Source: Sipunculus nudus (lineage: Eukaryota > Annelida > Sipuncula > Golfingiida > Sipunculidae). From it: a stretch of 64,000 bases of DNA. The translations under genes and the position numbers were made by a program. Positions within the stretch are counted from its first letter, which is position 1. Each line of letters starts with the position of its first letter. Location: the NCBI GenBank assembly GCA_026874595.1, contig CM049315.1, positions 73,544,401 to 73,608,400 of the forward strand, written 5' to 3'. The notes beneath the pieces are model-generated. The model worked only from the letters and a program-made list of their open reading frames with translations. It searched no databases and was not told where the DNA came from. This document shows positions 46,985 to 60,903 of the stretch, piece by piece.

Positions 46985-47575
46985 AATGTGATTGACTTTT
47001 TTTGTGACCCCACTATTCACATTTGTATCCGAGTATTACTTTAGCTTCCGATAATTCGACATTTTTGCCAGCTTTTACCAAAATTTTGCTTTCTACTTCC
47101 AACCAAAAGTGTTTCAGTTTTCCACATGAATAGAAAAAGTGTTCAATGTAGTCTGTTTCTTCACAACAAATACATTTAATAGAGCCCTTTTTACCCATTT
47201 TATGAAGCAACACTTTGGTGGGAAATATATTATGAAGTATTTTCCAGTTAAGTAGTTGTAACCTAACTATTTACAACATTTATTTGCTGGATATTAATTT
47301 CACGATGTTATCCTGCTTTATTAAATTACGAATAGATTTCTCATTAAGCGCTGTAATTTGCACGCCTCGGAACTAAATATCTTGTGGCTCGAAAACTGGG
47401 GAACCATTCTTGCGTATGAAATATTTAACTGCCGTCTGTACTACATTATACTCCAGCATCCTTGATGGACTATTTCCTAGTTTTCTGACCACGTCTTCAA
47501 AACTCATGATAAGACCTCCTATATTACCAAACAGATAGTTAACAAGAGAAAAAGGAAAAGGTAATGGCAAAATTT
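46985..47575 (-). mobile_element. LINE C-terminal fragment, minus strand
   Basis: Minus-strand frames read RKLGNSPSRMLEYNVVQTAV, then LNWKILHNIFPTKVLLHKMG, then KCICCEETDYIEHFFYSC and FWLEVESKIL. The CxxC..H....C knuckle after an NWK-(I/L)-LH-NI-(F/L)-PT motif is the C-terminal domain of L1/Tx1-like elements. It resembles, but is not identical to, the LINE at 6.5-9.0 kb (INNYLPVNKNLF). It is broken by a stop near 47370. Confidence 0.65.
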
Positions 47576-49480
47576 TTGCAGCACTTTTTCAGTTGCTTAG
47601 TTTGTAGCTTAACACAATTATTATAAACAAATTATTATGGCAGGAAGGGTGCAACATGCACACGTATGATTGATAAGGATACAAGGTTAAAGTGTTTTTA
47701 AGAGGGCGTGTTTATCAGAGCAAACTTTCTTATTGAACTATTGATCTTTCCACAAAATAGGTTTTCTCAATTTTCACTGAACATGCAATTCCTGCGTATG
47801 TGATGTGTGCAGAAAATTGCACTAATTTAAACTGCATTGGCTGACTAATATAACATTCATCTTTGGTACAAATATTTTGGATTGAGCACGAGCATAGTTC
47901 ATTAGTCGCGTTTTCCCTGTATGTTTCATATAGGTAAACATGATCAAGTAATTGAGAATGAAAATTATGTGTCCTATAAAACATGGTTATGTCCTCCATG
48001 AACATAGTTAAGGTGAATGTAGATGCCAATCCCCGAAAATGAGTCAGTTATGTGAAGGGTACACATGGAGTGTATAGAAGAAGAATATGGGGTAGTATGG
48101 ATGGTAGAATGTTATGATAAAACAGGTGTAGATTTTATTTTATTTCACAGTCATGCCAAGATCAATCAAAACGTTTTGTATCTTCAATATAATTTTGTAG
48201 GCTCTGGAATATTTCTCATTGAATAAGTAATCTTTACTAGGGACCTCATACAAAATTAATTAGGTTGCATCCTTTTCTAGAATCAATCCTATTCTTTAAC
48301 ATTTGTCCTACTCTCCTATTTTTCCGGTACTGGCAACTGAAATGTTTCTAAAGGTTACATTCAATACCAATGGTATTTTTTATATGCAAATCATTGTGCT
48401 TCGTGTATGCTATCTGCGATTGTACGCAAGGTAGTAGCGCTTTATCTTTTAACAGACAAACGTGGATGATGTAGGATAACTAAGTTGTAGGTCTGGGAAC
48501 AACTTGGATATACACTGGTAACATCCTCTCTGGCCAATCATCAATTATCCTCGTGCACAATTGAACAAAACAAAAATTAACATATCAAACGTAATATGGG
48601 TATAGCTTTAACATAAAAAAGTATGTGACATGTTTGTTTTAACTATTTCCTTGGCATTGCAGTCAAGGCAGCACCTATAAAGTACGGTTCGCAAACCGTA
48701 CCGCCTGTTCAGCCATAATTAATATGCAATGCATAAATTATATCTTATAGCTCATTTATAACAACTTCGCTGCACCAAACTGCAGCAAACAAACTGATGC
48801 TTTCTTGTAGAATATGACATAGCGTGGTTTTTCATTTGTTTGTCTGAGCCGATGCACTTCTGTAAGCCCTTCGCCTGCCGAGAGCGCCTAGTGCAGGTGT
48901 AAGACATCAGAGCTACCTACCATCCCTCTTAACTGTAATTGGACTGACCCATTTGTGGGTTACCCGTACGGTAAAGAAGCTGCCCTGGGACCGGGTTGAA
49001 AAACCTTACTTATTGTCAAGCTTCTGAATGATACAAACGTGGGTCGTCTAGGGCGATTTTTATAGCTCTTGGTCATATTAGAGTAACTAATAGACTGGCA
49101 ATAGACTGTCTTTGGCCTGGTAATAACATCTATTAAAAATTTAAGAAGAGCTTTCGGCCAATTGATGTTTTTCTATTTTTTCTGTGGGACAAATTATACA
49201 TAGGATCGAGCCTAATGCAACAGGCGTGACAACAGGTATGAATATACGATACATAGAACGTTGGCCCCCCGCATCTATTTATCTGCGGAAAGTTTTGTTG
49301 ATTGTTAACACACCTGTCTGCACCTCCCTGGCGCACCCCTGCCGTGTTGGCCCCGGCTACACACAGTAAACCAACAGCTAATCAATATTATATCAGCTAT
49401 CAGTATCAAGGCATTAATACAATGACTTTTCATCATCATTTGGACACAGACCTGCCTATTGTCCATTCCTGTGCTGCGTT
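47576..49480. other. No gene recognised
   Basis: A 99-codon frame at 48029-47730 (-) has four Cys within CSCSIQNICTKDEC but no recognised domain or splice context. The rest is spacer upstream of the transporter locus. Confidence 0.4.
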
Positions 49481-49544
49481 TACCGCATGCATGAGTCATA
49501 TGATTTGCTAATGATATACACTACTCCTGTCGAATGTGCAAGCA

Positions 49545-49649
49545 CTAGAACACAGGTGAAGGGAAGGGAATTTCAGCCCGAGTATGATCGAGAAACCTGG
49601 CTCCAATTACGATCCGTGAAGGCCCTGCCCATAATTTCGATCTCTTCAG
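49545..49649 (+). promoter_or_regulatory. Putative 5' non-coding exon of transporter gene 1
   Basis: The bases before a CTTCAG/GTACGT donor at 49649 ('ggccctgcccataatttcga', 'tctcttcag') align with those before CTCAAG/GTATGG at 58871 ('aatccctgttcatatctacg', 'atctctcaag'). Both lie 1.4-2 kb upstream of the respective first coding exon. A weaker match (TAATCAAnATnTTATCAGC at about 49378 and 58651) may be promoter. The exon 5' end is unknown. Confidence 0.4.
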
Positions 49650-50987
49650 GTACGTTTTTATTTTCACTCTCAAACAAAGCTTGCTACCTTGACAAAGCAT
49701 GCAATACACAGACGTTACACAGCGTAATAACTTACAAAAGTCAAATATGCACATGCAATTACCATGCTGAATATCAATACTAAGTCCAGTTGATAAACCT
49801 GAAGGCAGGTTTAAATTCAACTATGCACATTTACTGTGTTGCATATCGATACCGCCTTCACAGGTTAGCAGCTAATGCCCATATAACTGCAAGTGTACAC
49901 GTTATTCCTGGTCTTTGAATCCCAAGTAGACCTGTGATACTTTATCACCCATTATCAACGGAAATTTTTTCCGAGATCATTTTATATCCAGTGCCAACTG
50001 ATAGGTCAGAGAATGATCAAGATGGACTGATAACTCAGATCATTAATTGTGGAATGTATTGTTTTCAGTCTCATATCACTGTCATAACAGTATGTCCACG
50101 CATGATCTAAGGGTCACGTGTACGTATGGGTCAGGTAGCAACACAATAGTCGCCGATTAGAAGTCCAAAAAGCGAGAACTATAGTCTGTTTTTGTGTTGT
50201 TTGCAGATCTCGCCCATAACTCCGCCCCTCATTGCATTCATACACAAGATAAAATAATACAAAGTGTTTATGTTCAACCGTGCTGTGTCGTGCATATTTA
50301 CTGCACGATATCAGTATGCATGGTATCTGGGTAGCTCCCTTAGCTTGTGTCCGCAAGTAGGTCCTGGTAGATGAAAGGGAATTCGAAAATATGTAACTTG
50401 GGGGGGGGGGATTATTTTACTCAGATCAAGGGAACCATGTTTAGTGTGTTGTATGTTTAATCAAGGCTGCCATCAACACATTTTATGGTGCATGTTAATT
50501 CTATTGACACCCACCGCGTACAAATCATGTGCCAAGTGATTGTGGCTTGTACCTCTCTTACGTTACAAAAATGTAACAGCAAGTCCATATATTTATATAT
50601 ATATATTAATTTGATTATTTTAAAAAAATACTAGCAATAAATGGCTGAGGATGCGACTTTGATATAATAACAAGAAGGCAATACTACCTGTTGGTATAAG
50701 ATTTTCCACTTCCTCAAACATTCCTGTCGTTGACCCAACATTAGGTGTAGAGTTTTGTAATGCAGCGTCATAAATGTCACAGGGATCACCTTTATTTGAT
50801 CTGCTTGGTTACAAATTGACCAAATCATATATCAATTTTGCATATATCAAGTGTTTATTCCAATAAAAAGAATAACAATTCATTGTGATATTAAAATATT
50901 TGTTTTATTAAGACTACTGTCAGTTGAGAGTATATCAGTGATAAACAATATTATTGTGAGAAAACCTTGTTCTATTTACTTGAACAG

Positions 50988-53900
50988 ATCTTCCCATGTA
51001 CCAGGAGGACCTGGCTATACCACAGACAGAAAATATCATCCAAGTTAACTGCACGAATGGTCGTTCTGCGTTGCTATGGCACCGGAAGGAGGATGGGGCT
51101 GGATGGTGGTACTCGGATCAGCAGTCGTGCACGTCGTTTGTACAGGTTACAAAAATGCTCAAGTTTTCTATTTGTTTTTCTCCTTTCATATTTGTACAGA
51201 ATGTCCATTTTAAAGTCACTTGCAATGATTAGAACTTAAACTGAATTAATCAATTATTGCACAAATTTCGGTACTAAAATTTGGTAGAACACATATACGA
51301 TATGTAAAAATGACGGACACGTTGGAGTTTGTATGGGAATGCGGACGCTGTCAGTCTTCGACACAAACCAGTTGATCAATCGAACGAATAAGAATAAGGG
51401 ATTAGTAGTGTGACGCCTTCTTTCAGACCAAAGCGAAATGTTTATTTTAATGGGATATCAGCAAATCATCGATTATATGGACCGAAGGACATGTTTCTAC
51501 CCAATTATGATAGAGGGCGCTGATGGATAAACTGGCGTAGTTTCTGATAGATGCTTCAGTGATAGAGCCATCGCGATATTTTTCATATAAAAAATACCCT
51601 GGACTTCTGTGAAAATATTGGGAATGCTTTCATTGTGCTCGACACTTGCAGACCAACAACAACACGTATTTCCGAGGCGACTTGCCAACAGAAGTCACGA
51701 TTAAGAGTACCTGACATGTAAATTAAATTATATATAGTAATTAATCAGATTTTAGATTCTGGATCACAATAAGCCAAACATAAAGGCCAAAATACAAGTA
51801 TGTTCCAAATACTTTAATTAATGTATTATAAACTTTATATAATTACTGATTTTAAAGGCCATGTTAAAAAGTCCGAAAATATTGCTTAAACATGTATTTT
51901 TCCATAAAAGTACATTATCATTTGCAGTCATTTTTGTACAAACTCATACTATTAGTTCATTTCGGCCACATTCAAACTTTCCCAGTAATACTATCCCTGC
52001 ACACAGATTTTCTCTCTAAAATTCACCTGTTTTATATTTTGATATGGTTCTGTGTGTGAGTAAACAAAGTCCACATTACCTGTTCACCACAACAACACTG
52101 CTCAACCAGAGATGCGAGCTTGCTCATACGCAGCAATTCTCAAACAAAGAGAAGGCACATTAAAGAAGAAACACTGGTTTGAAGCTATAAAGTCTTGATT
52201 TGTCAGGTGGTATGTTTATGTCTTGAGTCACCGATCGCGCCCGATTTAAGTTTATTTAAACTCGTGTACACGAGTAAACAAACGGTTTTAGAAACTGTGG
52301 CAGATATAATATTCTGCAGAGGAAAGAATTTATTTCAAGGATATACAACATGCGTGGTATGTGAATAGGTCACTTTAAAACGGAGCCATACCAACAACTG
52401 GGAACCAGTCTCAGCGGTGTCTGTTGCATGACGACATATTGGAAGTAGGCCTTGTTTATTGGCATATTGGTGATGAAAAATTACGCATAACTGGAATAAA
52501 AAAATAATTTATCTGCAGTTTTATCAAATACTTTTTAACTCGATGTAAACCTTAAAGCGAAGAAGTGGGATTGTCGACCGGCTTCTATGGCTCAAGAGTA
52601 GAGCATAGGACTCAAAGCCATATGATCATTAGGTCGAATCTCACCCAAGGGGGTGAGATTTTTCACGGTGGCCTCAACCCAAGGTGAGCGCTCTGCAGGC
52701 TTAATGGGAAGGCCGTGCCCAAGTAAGCATTAACAATGGAAGCGGTTACCTCAAACAAAATTAAATTAAATAAAAATAATAATGATAAAAAAAGAAAAGA
52801 ACTGGGATTGCCAGCAAAATGTTCGGATTATTTAAACCGTACCTTTTTTAATCGGAAACTAACATTCTTTTCTTTTCAGGCTTACAGTCCTCGTTTGGAG
52901 TGATATATCTTGACCTAGTGGACAGATTTTCTGCTGGCGCTACCGAAACAAGCCTGGTTTTGGTTCTGTTTAACTTCACACACTATTGTTTTGGTACGTA
53001 CTTTGTAGTCAGCGGAAACATTTAATGTTTTAATTTCCGTAAAATCTCTCGTAAGCGACCGACTCCAAATAACCACCACCTTTTCAAAATTCTTTTTTGC
53101 TCTTTTAAGACCTCGCTTTCACGACTACTTTGAAAATGATGCCACTTTATCGAAGTCTCGTTGGTGGTCGTAATTTGAGGTTTCATTATACAATTAAGTA
53201 TAGAAGAAGAGTGAAAGAGACAAACTGAAGAACATTTTATTCATTGCGTTGTCTTTCATGGTAAATCAAACATTCTGTCGTTGACGATGAAACATTAGCA
53301 CACAGATCTGGTGTTATGTTTAAAGTTTTATGTGTAATATGAATGAAGGGTAACAGCTGCATGGATACATATTACTTCTTGCTGAATTACGACAGTAATA
53401 CGCGCTTTTGTTACTTTTCAGTTTCATAATTTACCTTTCCAGGGCCATTTGCCAGTTCGTTGGCAAAGAAATACGGATGTCGGGGTGTCGTGATAACAGG
53501 CAGCTTAATCATGACGGCAGGGTGTATTGCCTCGGCGTATGTGTCAAGCCTTTACGCCCTCTATGTAACATTTGGGGTACTTATTGGTCAGTGAACAATT
53601 GTTAATGATCAATTGTGTATTGTTCATATATGTTGATTCAAATAAATCCTGGTGATAATGTTCTACCATACAGGGGCGATCATAATCGATGTATTTAAAT
53701 GTTAACTTTTATTATAAAATGACTTCTAAATTTTTCGATCGTTAAATTTCTTTGAATTTCTTCAGTTGATTATTATAGAATCAGTAGAGACCCATCGCTT
53801 TATTATTCACCTGATTGCATGCATTTCATAATTTACCTTCTTAGTGCATCATTTTATTTTCAGAATATTGTTTTATCCATTTACAGGGTTTGGATCTAGT

Positions 53901-55588
53901 CTGACATTTGCGCCCTCTATGATCATAGTGAGTAATTACTTTGTCAAGAGACGATCTAAGGCCATGGCGCTGAGCACGTTCGGTAACAGCATCAGTTATA
54001 TCGCTATGCCTCCATTTCTGGTGTGGATTCTCGATATATACTCACTTCCGGGGACTTTCCTGATCTCTGCCGGCCTCTCTTTCAATTTGTGTTTGGCTGG
54101 CGCCCTCTACCGTCCATTGCAAAAAGTTTATCTTACAGGAAACGCTGAGTCATTTGAAATGATCGAGCAAATGAGAAAATGCGATGAAACAGCCATAAAG
54201 GAACAAAGAGAGACCGAGAGTCAAATACATCCGTCCATTTCAACTTCCGATAAAGGAGAGGACTTAAAAAAGCTGGAAATGACTCATTTAGCAAAACGGG
54301 TTGAAAAAGATAACACTAAGTCGGAGAATATTGCTTCAGAGTCTACAAGTCAAAAACAGAAACGAGATTCGCGGAAACTTTCTTCTCTGATAAGGAAATT
54401 CTCACTTCCAAAGGGGCAAATGGCTGTTTTAAGAATTCCATCGTTTATTATTTATGCTTTGACGATTTTCTCAATGCCAGTAAACAACATGAGTTTTTAC
54501 ACCTTTCTGCCGTCACTTCTGAAGAGCGCAGGCGCAACGGAAGGGGATGTGGCAATCGTCTACGCAACTTCCGGTGCGTGTGACATCATAGGTCGGTTTT
54601 CATTTGGTTTCCTCTTTGACTTGAAGCTCGTGAAGAGTTATCGGGTGTTGTTACAAGGTACAGTGGGCGTTATGACAGGTCTCATGACGCTTGTTATACC
54701 TCACGCGACCAGTCACGTGTTGATTACGATCATGTGCTGCTTGCGGACCCTCGTGATGAGCGGGTTTAATGCTCAACGCGTCACTGTGATGGCTGATCTA
54801 ATTCCTGTCCACCAGGTGGCGTCCGGTGTCGGGATCCTTCTGTTTTTCCAGGGTATGGGAAGCAGCATGGGTTTTGTAGTGTCAGGTAAGTTTTTAAACC
54901 AACCTACATGAACCTTCCTTAATTTTTTTATCATTAAATAGGTATTCTAAATATGTAATTAAAAATAAAGGTCCCTCCCATTTTCGGGTTTGTACAATAT
55001 GTTTGAATATTCAAAAATTAAAAGAGTTCAGAACATTGTTGTATTAGATTAATTCATTATTTTATCTATTTATTATATTGAGGTATTTATTGTTTACCTC
55101 AGTTGTCTATGACTCCACCTTGTGGTCATTCAATGAAACATGTGAATCAGAAAATCACTTAGAAATTTTAATAAATGATACAGTTGATTTAAATAATGGT
55201 TTTATTTATGCATAACAATCAATAAATTAGGCTTAAATGTTACGTGAGAAAGAAGTCGTAAAAAATTATCGTTTCCAGTAGGAGCGACAGATGGCGCTGA
55301 TTAACATCTTAGATTTACCTTAGATTTTACTTAATTTCAGGTGTGTTGAAGGACGCTCTACATTCGCTGAGCATGCCTTTTTATTATGGAGGTCTCACCA
55401 TGGCTGGATTCTGTCTGATATACATATGTCACCAGGGGGTCAAGATCGCAGACCTCCGCCTTAATCTCGGTTTTAAACGAGTGTGGATGATATATCTGAG
55501 CTGGTTTGACCGTCGGGTGCGAAACGTAAGCACAGGAAATATATTAATCAAGAAAAGGCTGTCTAAAGAAGTTTCAACAACGCCATAG
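50988..55588 (+). CDS. Monocarboxylate transporter-like protein (SLC16/MCT family), gene 1, complete
   Basis: Exons are 50988-51145 (ATG at 51076), 52880-52993, 53443-53586, 53887-54885 and 55341-55588. All have GT-AG borders and all introns are in phase 1, giving 524 residues, normal for the family. The product is a plasma-membrane, proton-linked or facilitative carrier with 12 expected helices. GGWGWMVV at residues 5-12 is the family signature in helix 1. YFVKRRSKAMALSTFG (127-142) is the second signature, between helices 4 and 5. A charged loop spans about 180-285. DIIGR in helix 8 places D342 and R346 with the spacing of the proton/substrate-coupling pair of MCT1. The last exon gives helices 11-12 and a basic tail. 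The substrate cannot be told; many invertebrate members are orphan MCTs. Confidence 0.9.
51240..52560. other. Intron 1 of transporter gene 1
   Basis: No other exon is visible. It contains a SINE near its 3' end (52575-52795). Confidence 0.6.
52575..52795 (+). repeat. tRNA-derived SINE, copy 3 (best preserved)
   Basis: Box A-like TATGGCTCAAGAGTAGAGC (52586-52604) and box B-like AGGTCGAATCTC (52631-52642) form a tRNA-type Pol III promoter. The body 'cctcaacccaaggtgagcgc' and 'aggcttaatgggaagg' is shared with 24.4 kb. It ends in an A-rich (AAT)n tail. It lies in intron 1 of transporter gene 1. Confidence 0.7.
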
Positions 55589-55958
55589 TTGCATCATTGG
55601 TCAGCTCAATGTATAAGCGCCATATTGACCACCATCTTGGATTTACATAAAGCCGACTTTTTTATTCTGATCATCCAAAACATGTTATAGGGCACTTTTA
55701 GGAACAAAAAAAACAAATTTGATTAAGTCATGCGGGAGGCCATGGCTTGCCCATGAGATCTCTATCTCATCGACAAAATTCCCTGCAGTTATGCAGAGCA
55801 GATAATTCTGTAGTCCGCCCATGGATCAGTTACATTATTTATCTCCTGAAGATATAGTTGTGACAGTAAATGACCATAATGATCCTATTCATACTAAAAC
55901 ACGATCAGTGCTACGGGTACCCTTAACTTTGCGAGGAATGTAACTTTATTTTATTAAT

Positions 55959-55959
<1 letters not shown>

Positions 55960-56011
<52 letters not shown>
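55960..56011. repeat. (TA)n microsatellite
   Basis: About 50 bp of pure TA repeat between the two transporter genes. Confidence 0.95.
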
Positions 56012-56014
<3 letters not shown>

Positions 56015-58600
56015 TGACATTTCCCACCGGGAATCCGTTTACCTCATTAATTACTAATAACAAGTTATACATTGTTTTAATTTTGTTTTATTAGAATAAG
56101 CCAAAAAATGTGCACTGTGTGTATGATACCGTATACACTCGGACAATACTAATTAACTACAACAAAAGATTAAAGGATTAATATCACCTAAAATAGGATA
56201 AAAATTCCCAACCGTAAAACATGTGGATGTAATACATCGCCTTAACACAGACACATAGACGGACAGAAAAAAAGACATACATTTGTGACATCATAACATC
56301 TTTCAAGCCACGTGAGCATGTGTCTTTTACTGTTAATATTTATTTTATATATTATAATTTTTATTGAACATCGTTTCAAGGTGCTTGAATCCCAATCGTG
56401 GATTTTGGCAATAGATATAAGGTACATACCAGAGTCTCCAACTTCGCCTTTAAAGATAAGATATGCTTTAATCATTTGAAAGCAAAATTTGAGAGCGTGT
56501 AAAAAAAAGTAAAAAAAATATGATGCATGTCTTATGACCAAAATGCAAAATTTTATTGTTAAATGAAGCTTGCTTATATTCATCAGTCGGCACGGATCCG
56601 TGCAGCCCCCCCCCCCCCCCCCCCCATACAAACACAGAGCCGTACACATATAGTTATATACACATTTATATATATATGAATCTGTTACCGTCATTCGTTA
56701 TATAATGCAAACAAAGGAGTAAGGAAAAGTAAATCGTATATGTGAGCTTGGATGATTTGAAAACTCCATGCTTCAATCCAACTATATGAAATTATTTACT
56801 CTTGATTGCCAGTTACATAAGCTCAGAAGCTAACAGTATGATTAGATAAATTGTACATTTGATAATGATAAACATTTGACTAAAGCATTGGCACTCACCG
56901 TGGTGGTCCAGGTAGAATTCTGGATCTGCCATTTCCGTGAGGCTGGGATTCAGTTTTTAAGTTTGAATAAAAATCAGATTATGGTAAAAATTATCTTTTT
57001 AAAAAAATCATTGTTGAGAATGAAATGGTTCGTCGAGGACCCTTGGCCGAAATAATCACTGTACTGAGGAAGTAGCTTTTTTATTACAATTTACACGTCT
57101 GATACAAGATCTCCAAATGATCTGGAAAGGCTATATTCCATTTAAAGGTGTCTATTTACCTACCTTTTATTAATAATAAATAATTATTAATAATAAATTA
57201 CGGAATTTCTTGCTGACACTGTGTATATGTCAATGATCTCAGGGTATATCCTGTTAAGTTCCTGTAACGCCTCTGTGGTTACGCTCTTTACACAGCGCTT
57301 TACCCATAGGACAACTATACCTATATCGTAAGCGCCGTTTGTTATGACCTTGTATGAATCTCTACACCAGAGGGGAGCACAGTATTTTGGTCCAATCAGA
57401 TGAGACCCTGTGCTGAAGACAAAACGGTTTACCAGCCAAGCGAGGAATACACGAAACCAATGTTGTTCATTTCGTTTTGAGTGACAGCTCATCGCCCAGG
57501 CGACCGTTTGAACAGGCCACAGGCTCAGAGAGAATTGCCCCGCACATGTTTTATAGGCGGAGCCTGGTGCCTGTCGAGAGTTTGTTGACTTGCATTTGGT
57601 TGGCTGCTCGTCACATCAGCAGGTTTTTTTCAGCAGACAGCTAGGCCCATGTGCACCACCTGGTGTTTAAATGCATCATAAAAGGTCAAAGCAGTCAGGG
57701 AGAAAATCAGTAGCTTCTTTAGAAGCGCAAGATTTCCGCTGCCTCGGGAGCGTACTCTGTGGTCGATGTATGAGCCTGTTTAAAAACAAGTTGTTAGTAA
57801 ACAAAGCAATGAACTTTGGTTCATTTGACTTGCCACCAGATGTCCTTATTGAATGTGTTTATATTATTTTGACGGGCCCCCAATTACTGTAAACAAGTGA
57901 ATATATACAAAACGAACAGCCTGTGTATGGTTTGATCGGTGTTATCTTACCAAATTTTATGAAAGGTTCGAGGGATAACCTTTCGTTGACAGACGTCAAA
58001 TATCAGGTTAGGCCCCTTTAAATTGCAAGTGTAAAGTGTCCTATATTTGTTCAATACGGGTCCGTCATTCAAAAAAATATTGAAGGAGGACTCGCGTTTC
58101 CACCATTTTCCCAGTTTTGACACCTCCGCTTGTAGGTTAGATTGACCTATTTCAGGGCCAGGACATGTCCGTAAATTTTGAGACCTCAAAACTGAAATTT
58201 CAAGGCACTATAAATATCTGAGGGTACATAAATTATTTGTAGCAGCTGGGTAAAAAGGGGAATTAAATAAATAGAACAATGGCATTGTTGGCCTTTTTGT
58301 CTAATGTCTGATGTCGTTAATGTAAAAATGATTGACTGGTGGCGACATCTGTGGCAAGTATTAAAAGCTGCGCGAAAACGAGACACCTAGCCCCGTGTTT
58401 CAAGGAAAAAGTGCAGGAGTTGAGCTTGAGTTTGCTGTACCGTGAAGCCAAAAATGGCGGTGGGGGGGGGGGGGGAGGGGGGGGGGCTCGAATATGTGCA
58501 TCCCTATATGATAATATATGGTCCTGGAAAAGCATATTAGACATAACATGCGACACTACACGCGAGCCATTATGATATCACGATGGGAACGATCCCCGCT
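56012..58600. other. Intergenic region between the two transporter genes
   Basis: A 101-codon frame at 57492-57187 (-) reads VLWVKRCVKSVTTEALQELN and then RIYPEIIDIYTVSARN. It is less AT-biased than its surroundings, but I recognise no domain. C-run at 56607-56625 and G-run at 58457-58487. Confidence 0.35.
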
Positions 58601-58779
58601 GTCGTCACTCATTGTTGGCTCGAACAGATTCTGCACAAAGAGCTAACACAGTAATCAACATGTTATCAGCGATCAAACAACTTCTATATAATAGCTCATA
58701 CCTGGTCGCACGTTTGATTTGAAGATCATTTTGGCATTGATGATTATACACAGCTACTTAATGTGCACAAAGTAAGAGC

Positions 58780-58871
58780 CCGGACACGGAAACCTCATCA
58801 ACGATAACAGTTAATACATTTAAACCAAGTAGGACCCGTAAAATCCCTGTTCATATCTACGATCTCTCAAG
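58780..58871 (+). promoter_or_regulatory. Putative 5' non-coding exon of transporter gene 2
   Basis: Counterpart of 49545-49649, ending CTCAAG before GTATGG at 58872. It supports the view that the duplication unit included the promoter and untranslated exon. Confidence 0.38.
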
Positions 58872-59271
58872 GTATGGTCTGTTTTAAAGTTTGATATAAA
58901 CGCACTGATATTCAAGATGATTCAATTTCTATTGACGGACACCTGTTGTATCATACCTATTTCAATTTAAAGAAAGGCAGAATTAAAATGGAAGTATGTT
59001 ACAGTTGCCGTGAAATTTCAGAATAATTCAGCCTTTCTAAAATGCGTGGTGGATTACAAAAGATTTTAATCCATTGTCCCACCTGTAGGTAAGGTAGATA
59101 ATAAAGCGTGTGTGGTTATGTCTGTTATAAAAAAAACACCATATAAAACATACTGTAATCTCTTCGCAGGGTATCATTTAAGCAACTCCCAAATTTTTAT
59201 TCGTTCTTGAGGATTGTGTTTTCACAATCTCATCGTTCAGAAACCTATATATAATTGAATTAGTGAATTAC

Positions 59272-60156
59272 AGTAGAACGCCTGTATTACGGTCACCATC
59301 GGGACTAGATGAAAGTAGCCTTAATACAGTAGTGGCCGTTATACAGGACTTGACCAGTATAGGGGGGTTAAAATGTAACATGAAACCAAGTTCAAATCTT
59401 TATTACAATAAAAAGAAATAAACGTATATACAGAGTATTAGTATAATATCTGTTATCAATTAAAAAATAAAATATTTACAATCACGTCAAAGTGATTGGG
59501 ACAGAGTATGCGCAAAATTTTATACAAGTAACAATATTTATTTTGCATTCATTATTAATGTATGAGTAAATTTGCGATGTTTGCCGCACTGTTTTCGTTT
59601 GATGTACGTGTTCACAAGGACATTAGAGAAAGTTAAAGATCCACAGTTTGCCAAACGTTTTCCTGATGACATAATCATCGGGACCCGCGTTGGTCATTCG
59701 TTAATTAAATGACAAACACCCTGATTAAAATCCGGCTCGCATGACTGATTCCGAAAACATACACGCAGGTGGGAACACATGATTTACTTTTGTGTATTCT
59801 AATGAGGCTGAGTGAGGGAGTGCGACGCTGGCTACGTGTCAAACAACTCAGTCACGGTCGAGTGGTTACCTTTATTCAGGCACTCATTAACAGAGGAATA
59901 TGTGAGCGCGGACACTTGTGTAATGATATTGAGGTCAGAATTGGCCGATCGATTTGTTGAGCCCATGTCACGGAGTCACTGCCCCTGACCGTAATTGAGG
60001 CGTTTCCCGGCCTGCGGGACCGAAAGACCTGGCCGTAATACGGAATAGAGGAGTGACCGTGATTGACAACAAAATGATTATGAAATATAACTGTCGAAAA
60101 CTGGGAAATCTGACCGCAATAGACGTATTGACCGTTATTGACTAACGGCCACGCCT

Positions 60157-60158
<2 letters not shown>
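59272..60158. mobile_element. Possible pogo/Tigger-like DNA transposon remnant
   Basis: It starts CAGTAGAACGCCTGTATTAC after a TTA (TA target). This resembles the CAGTnGAACCTC ends of pogo-like elements. Short 'ggccgt(a/t)ata' and 'gaccgtaat' motifs recur at both ends in opposite orientation, and the right end runs into an (AT)n tract. No transposase frame is present. The right terminus is not identifiable, so this is tentative. Confidence 0.3.

Positions 60159-60204
<46 letters not shown>
60159..60204. repeat. (AT)n microsatellite
   Basis: Twenty-three AT units. Confidence 0.95.
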
Positions 60205-60207
<3 letters not shown>

Positions 60208-60903
60208 ATAGTTGATTATGTCAATCTTTTGACTTTTGACTATTGATAACTTATGCATGGATACCCTGTAAGAGTTGCCCAGAGTCCACTCTATTAACAT
60301 ATTATTCAATTGCCTTTGCTTGAGGTCTTATTAACAACTCTTTCAATTCAACTTTACAATGATTATAAAATTGGACAACTTATGTAAAAATAAATGGTTT
60401 AATATCTTCGTTATAAACATTTAGTGGACAACACCAGAGTCCAGTTTCTATACATATATTGTTGTCAGTGGAATCTCTAGGGTTCCTATCTTGTCTGACA
60501 CCTCCCTGCTAAGTGACGTTATAGCAGATAAGAGTGACACAGGGCGTCTCTGTCCTCGCCCCGCTGTCTGAATGTCAATGTCCGCCTTGGTATATGACGC
60601 TTTGCTCACCGAGCGGTATACTTGGTTGTATCAGAGGTACTTAACTTTTTTAAAAGAATACAGATTTTCAACAAATGTTCAGAAATCAGATAATATAAAA
60701 AAACATATTTGAATGATTATGTCTATCGTGCTTTTATGCAGGAAAAAAGAAAAGAGGTAACTTTATGTATGTATGGAATAACCGTGAGAAATAATGTGCA
60801 TTTTGAACGATGAGCTGTTGCATATTGATAAAGCTAGACCAATCGTTCTGTATAGCTTCACAAACTTGCACAAATTTACTTATGTTTGTTCCTATGTTAA
60901 CAG

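Noticed and set aside
47730-48029. 99-codon cysteine-containing minus-strand frame
   Set aside because: No recognised cysteine pattern and no leader or splice sites. Possibly LINE-derived, but not supportable.
50996-51232. Alternative start frame across the first transporter coding exon
   Set aside because: It is a different frame from GGWGWMVV, whose phase continues correctly through all downstream exons.
57187-57492. 101-codon minus-strand frame as a gene between the transporters
   Set aside because: No recognised domain or splice context. Length alone is not evidence.
59769-59960. 63-codon frame inside the pogo-like region as a transposase piece
   Set aside because: No CENP-B or DDE motif is visible.
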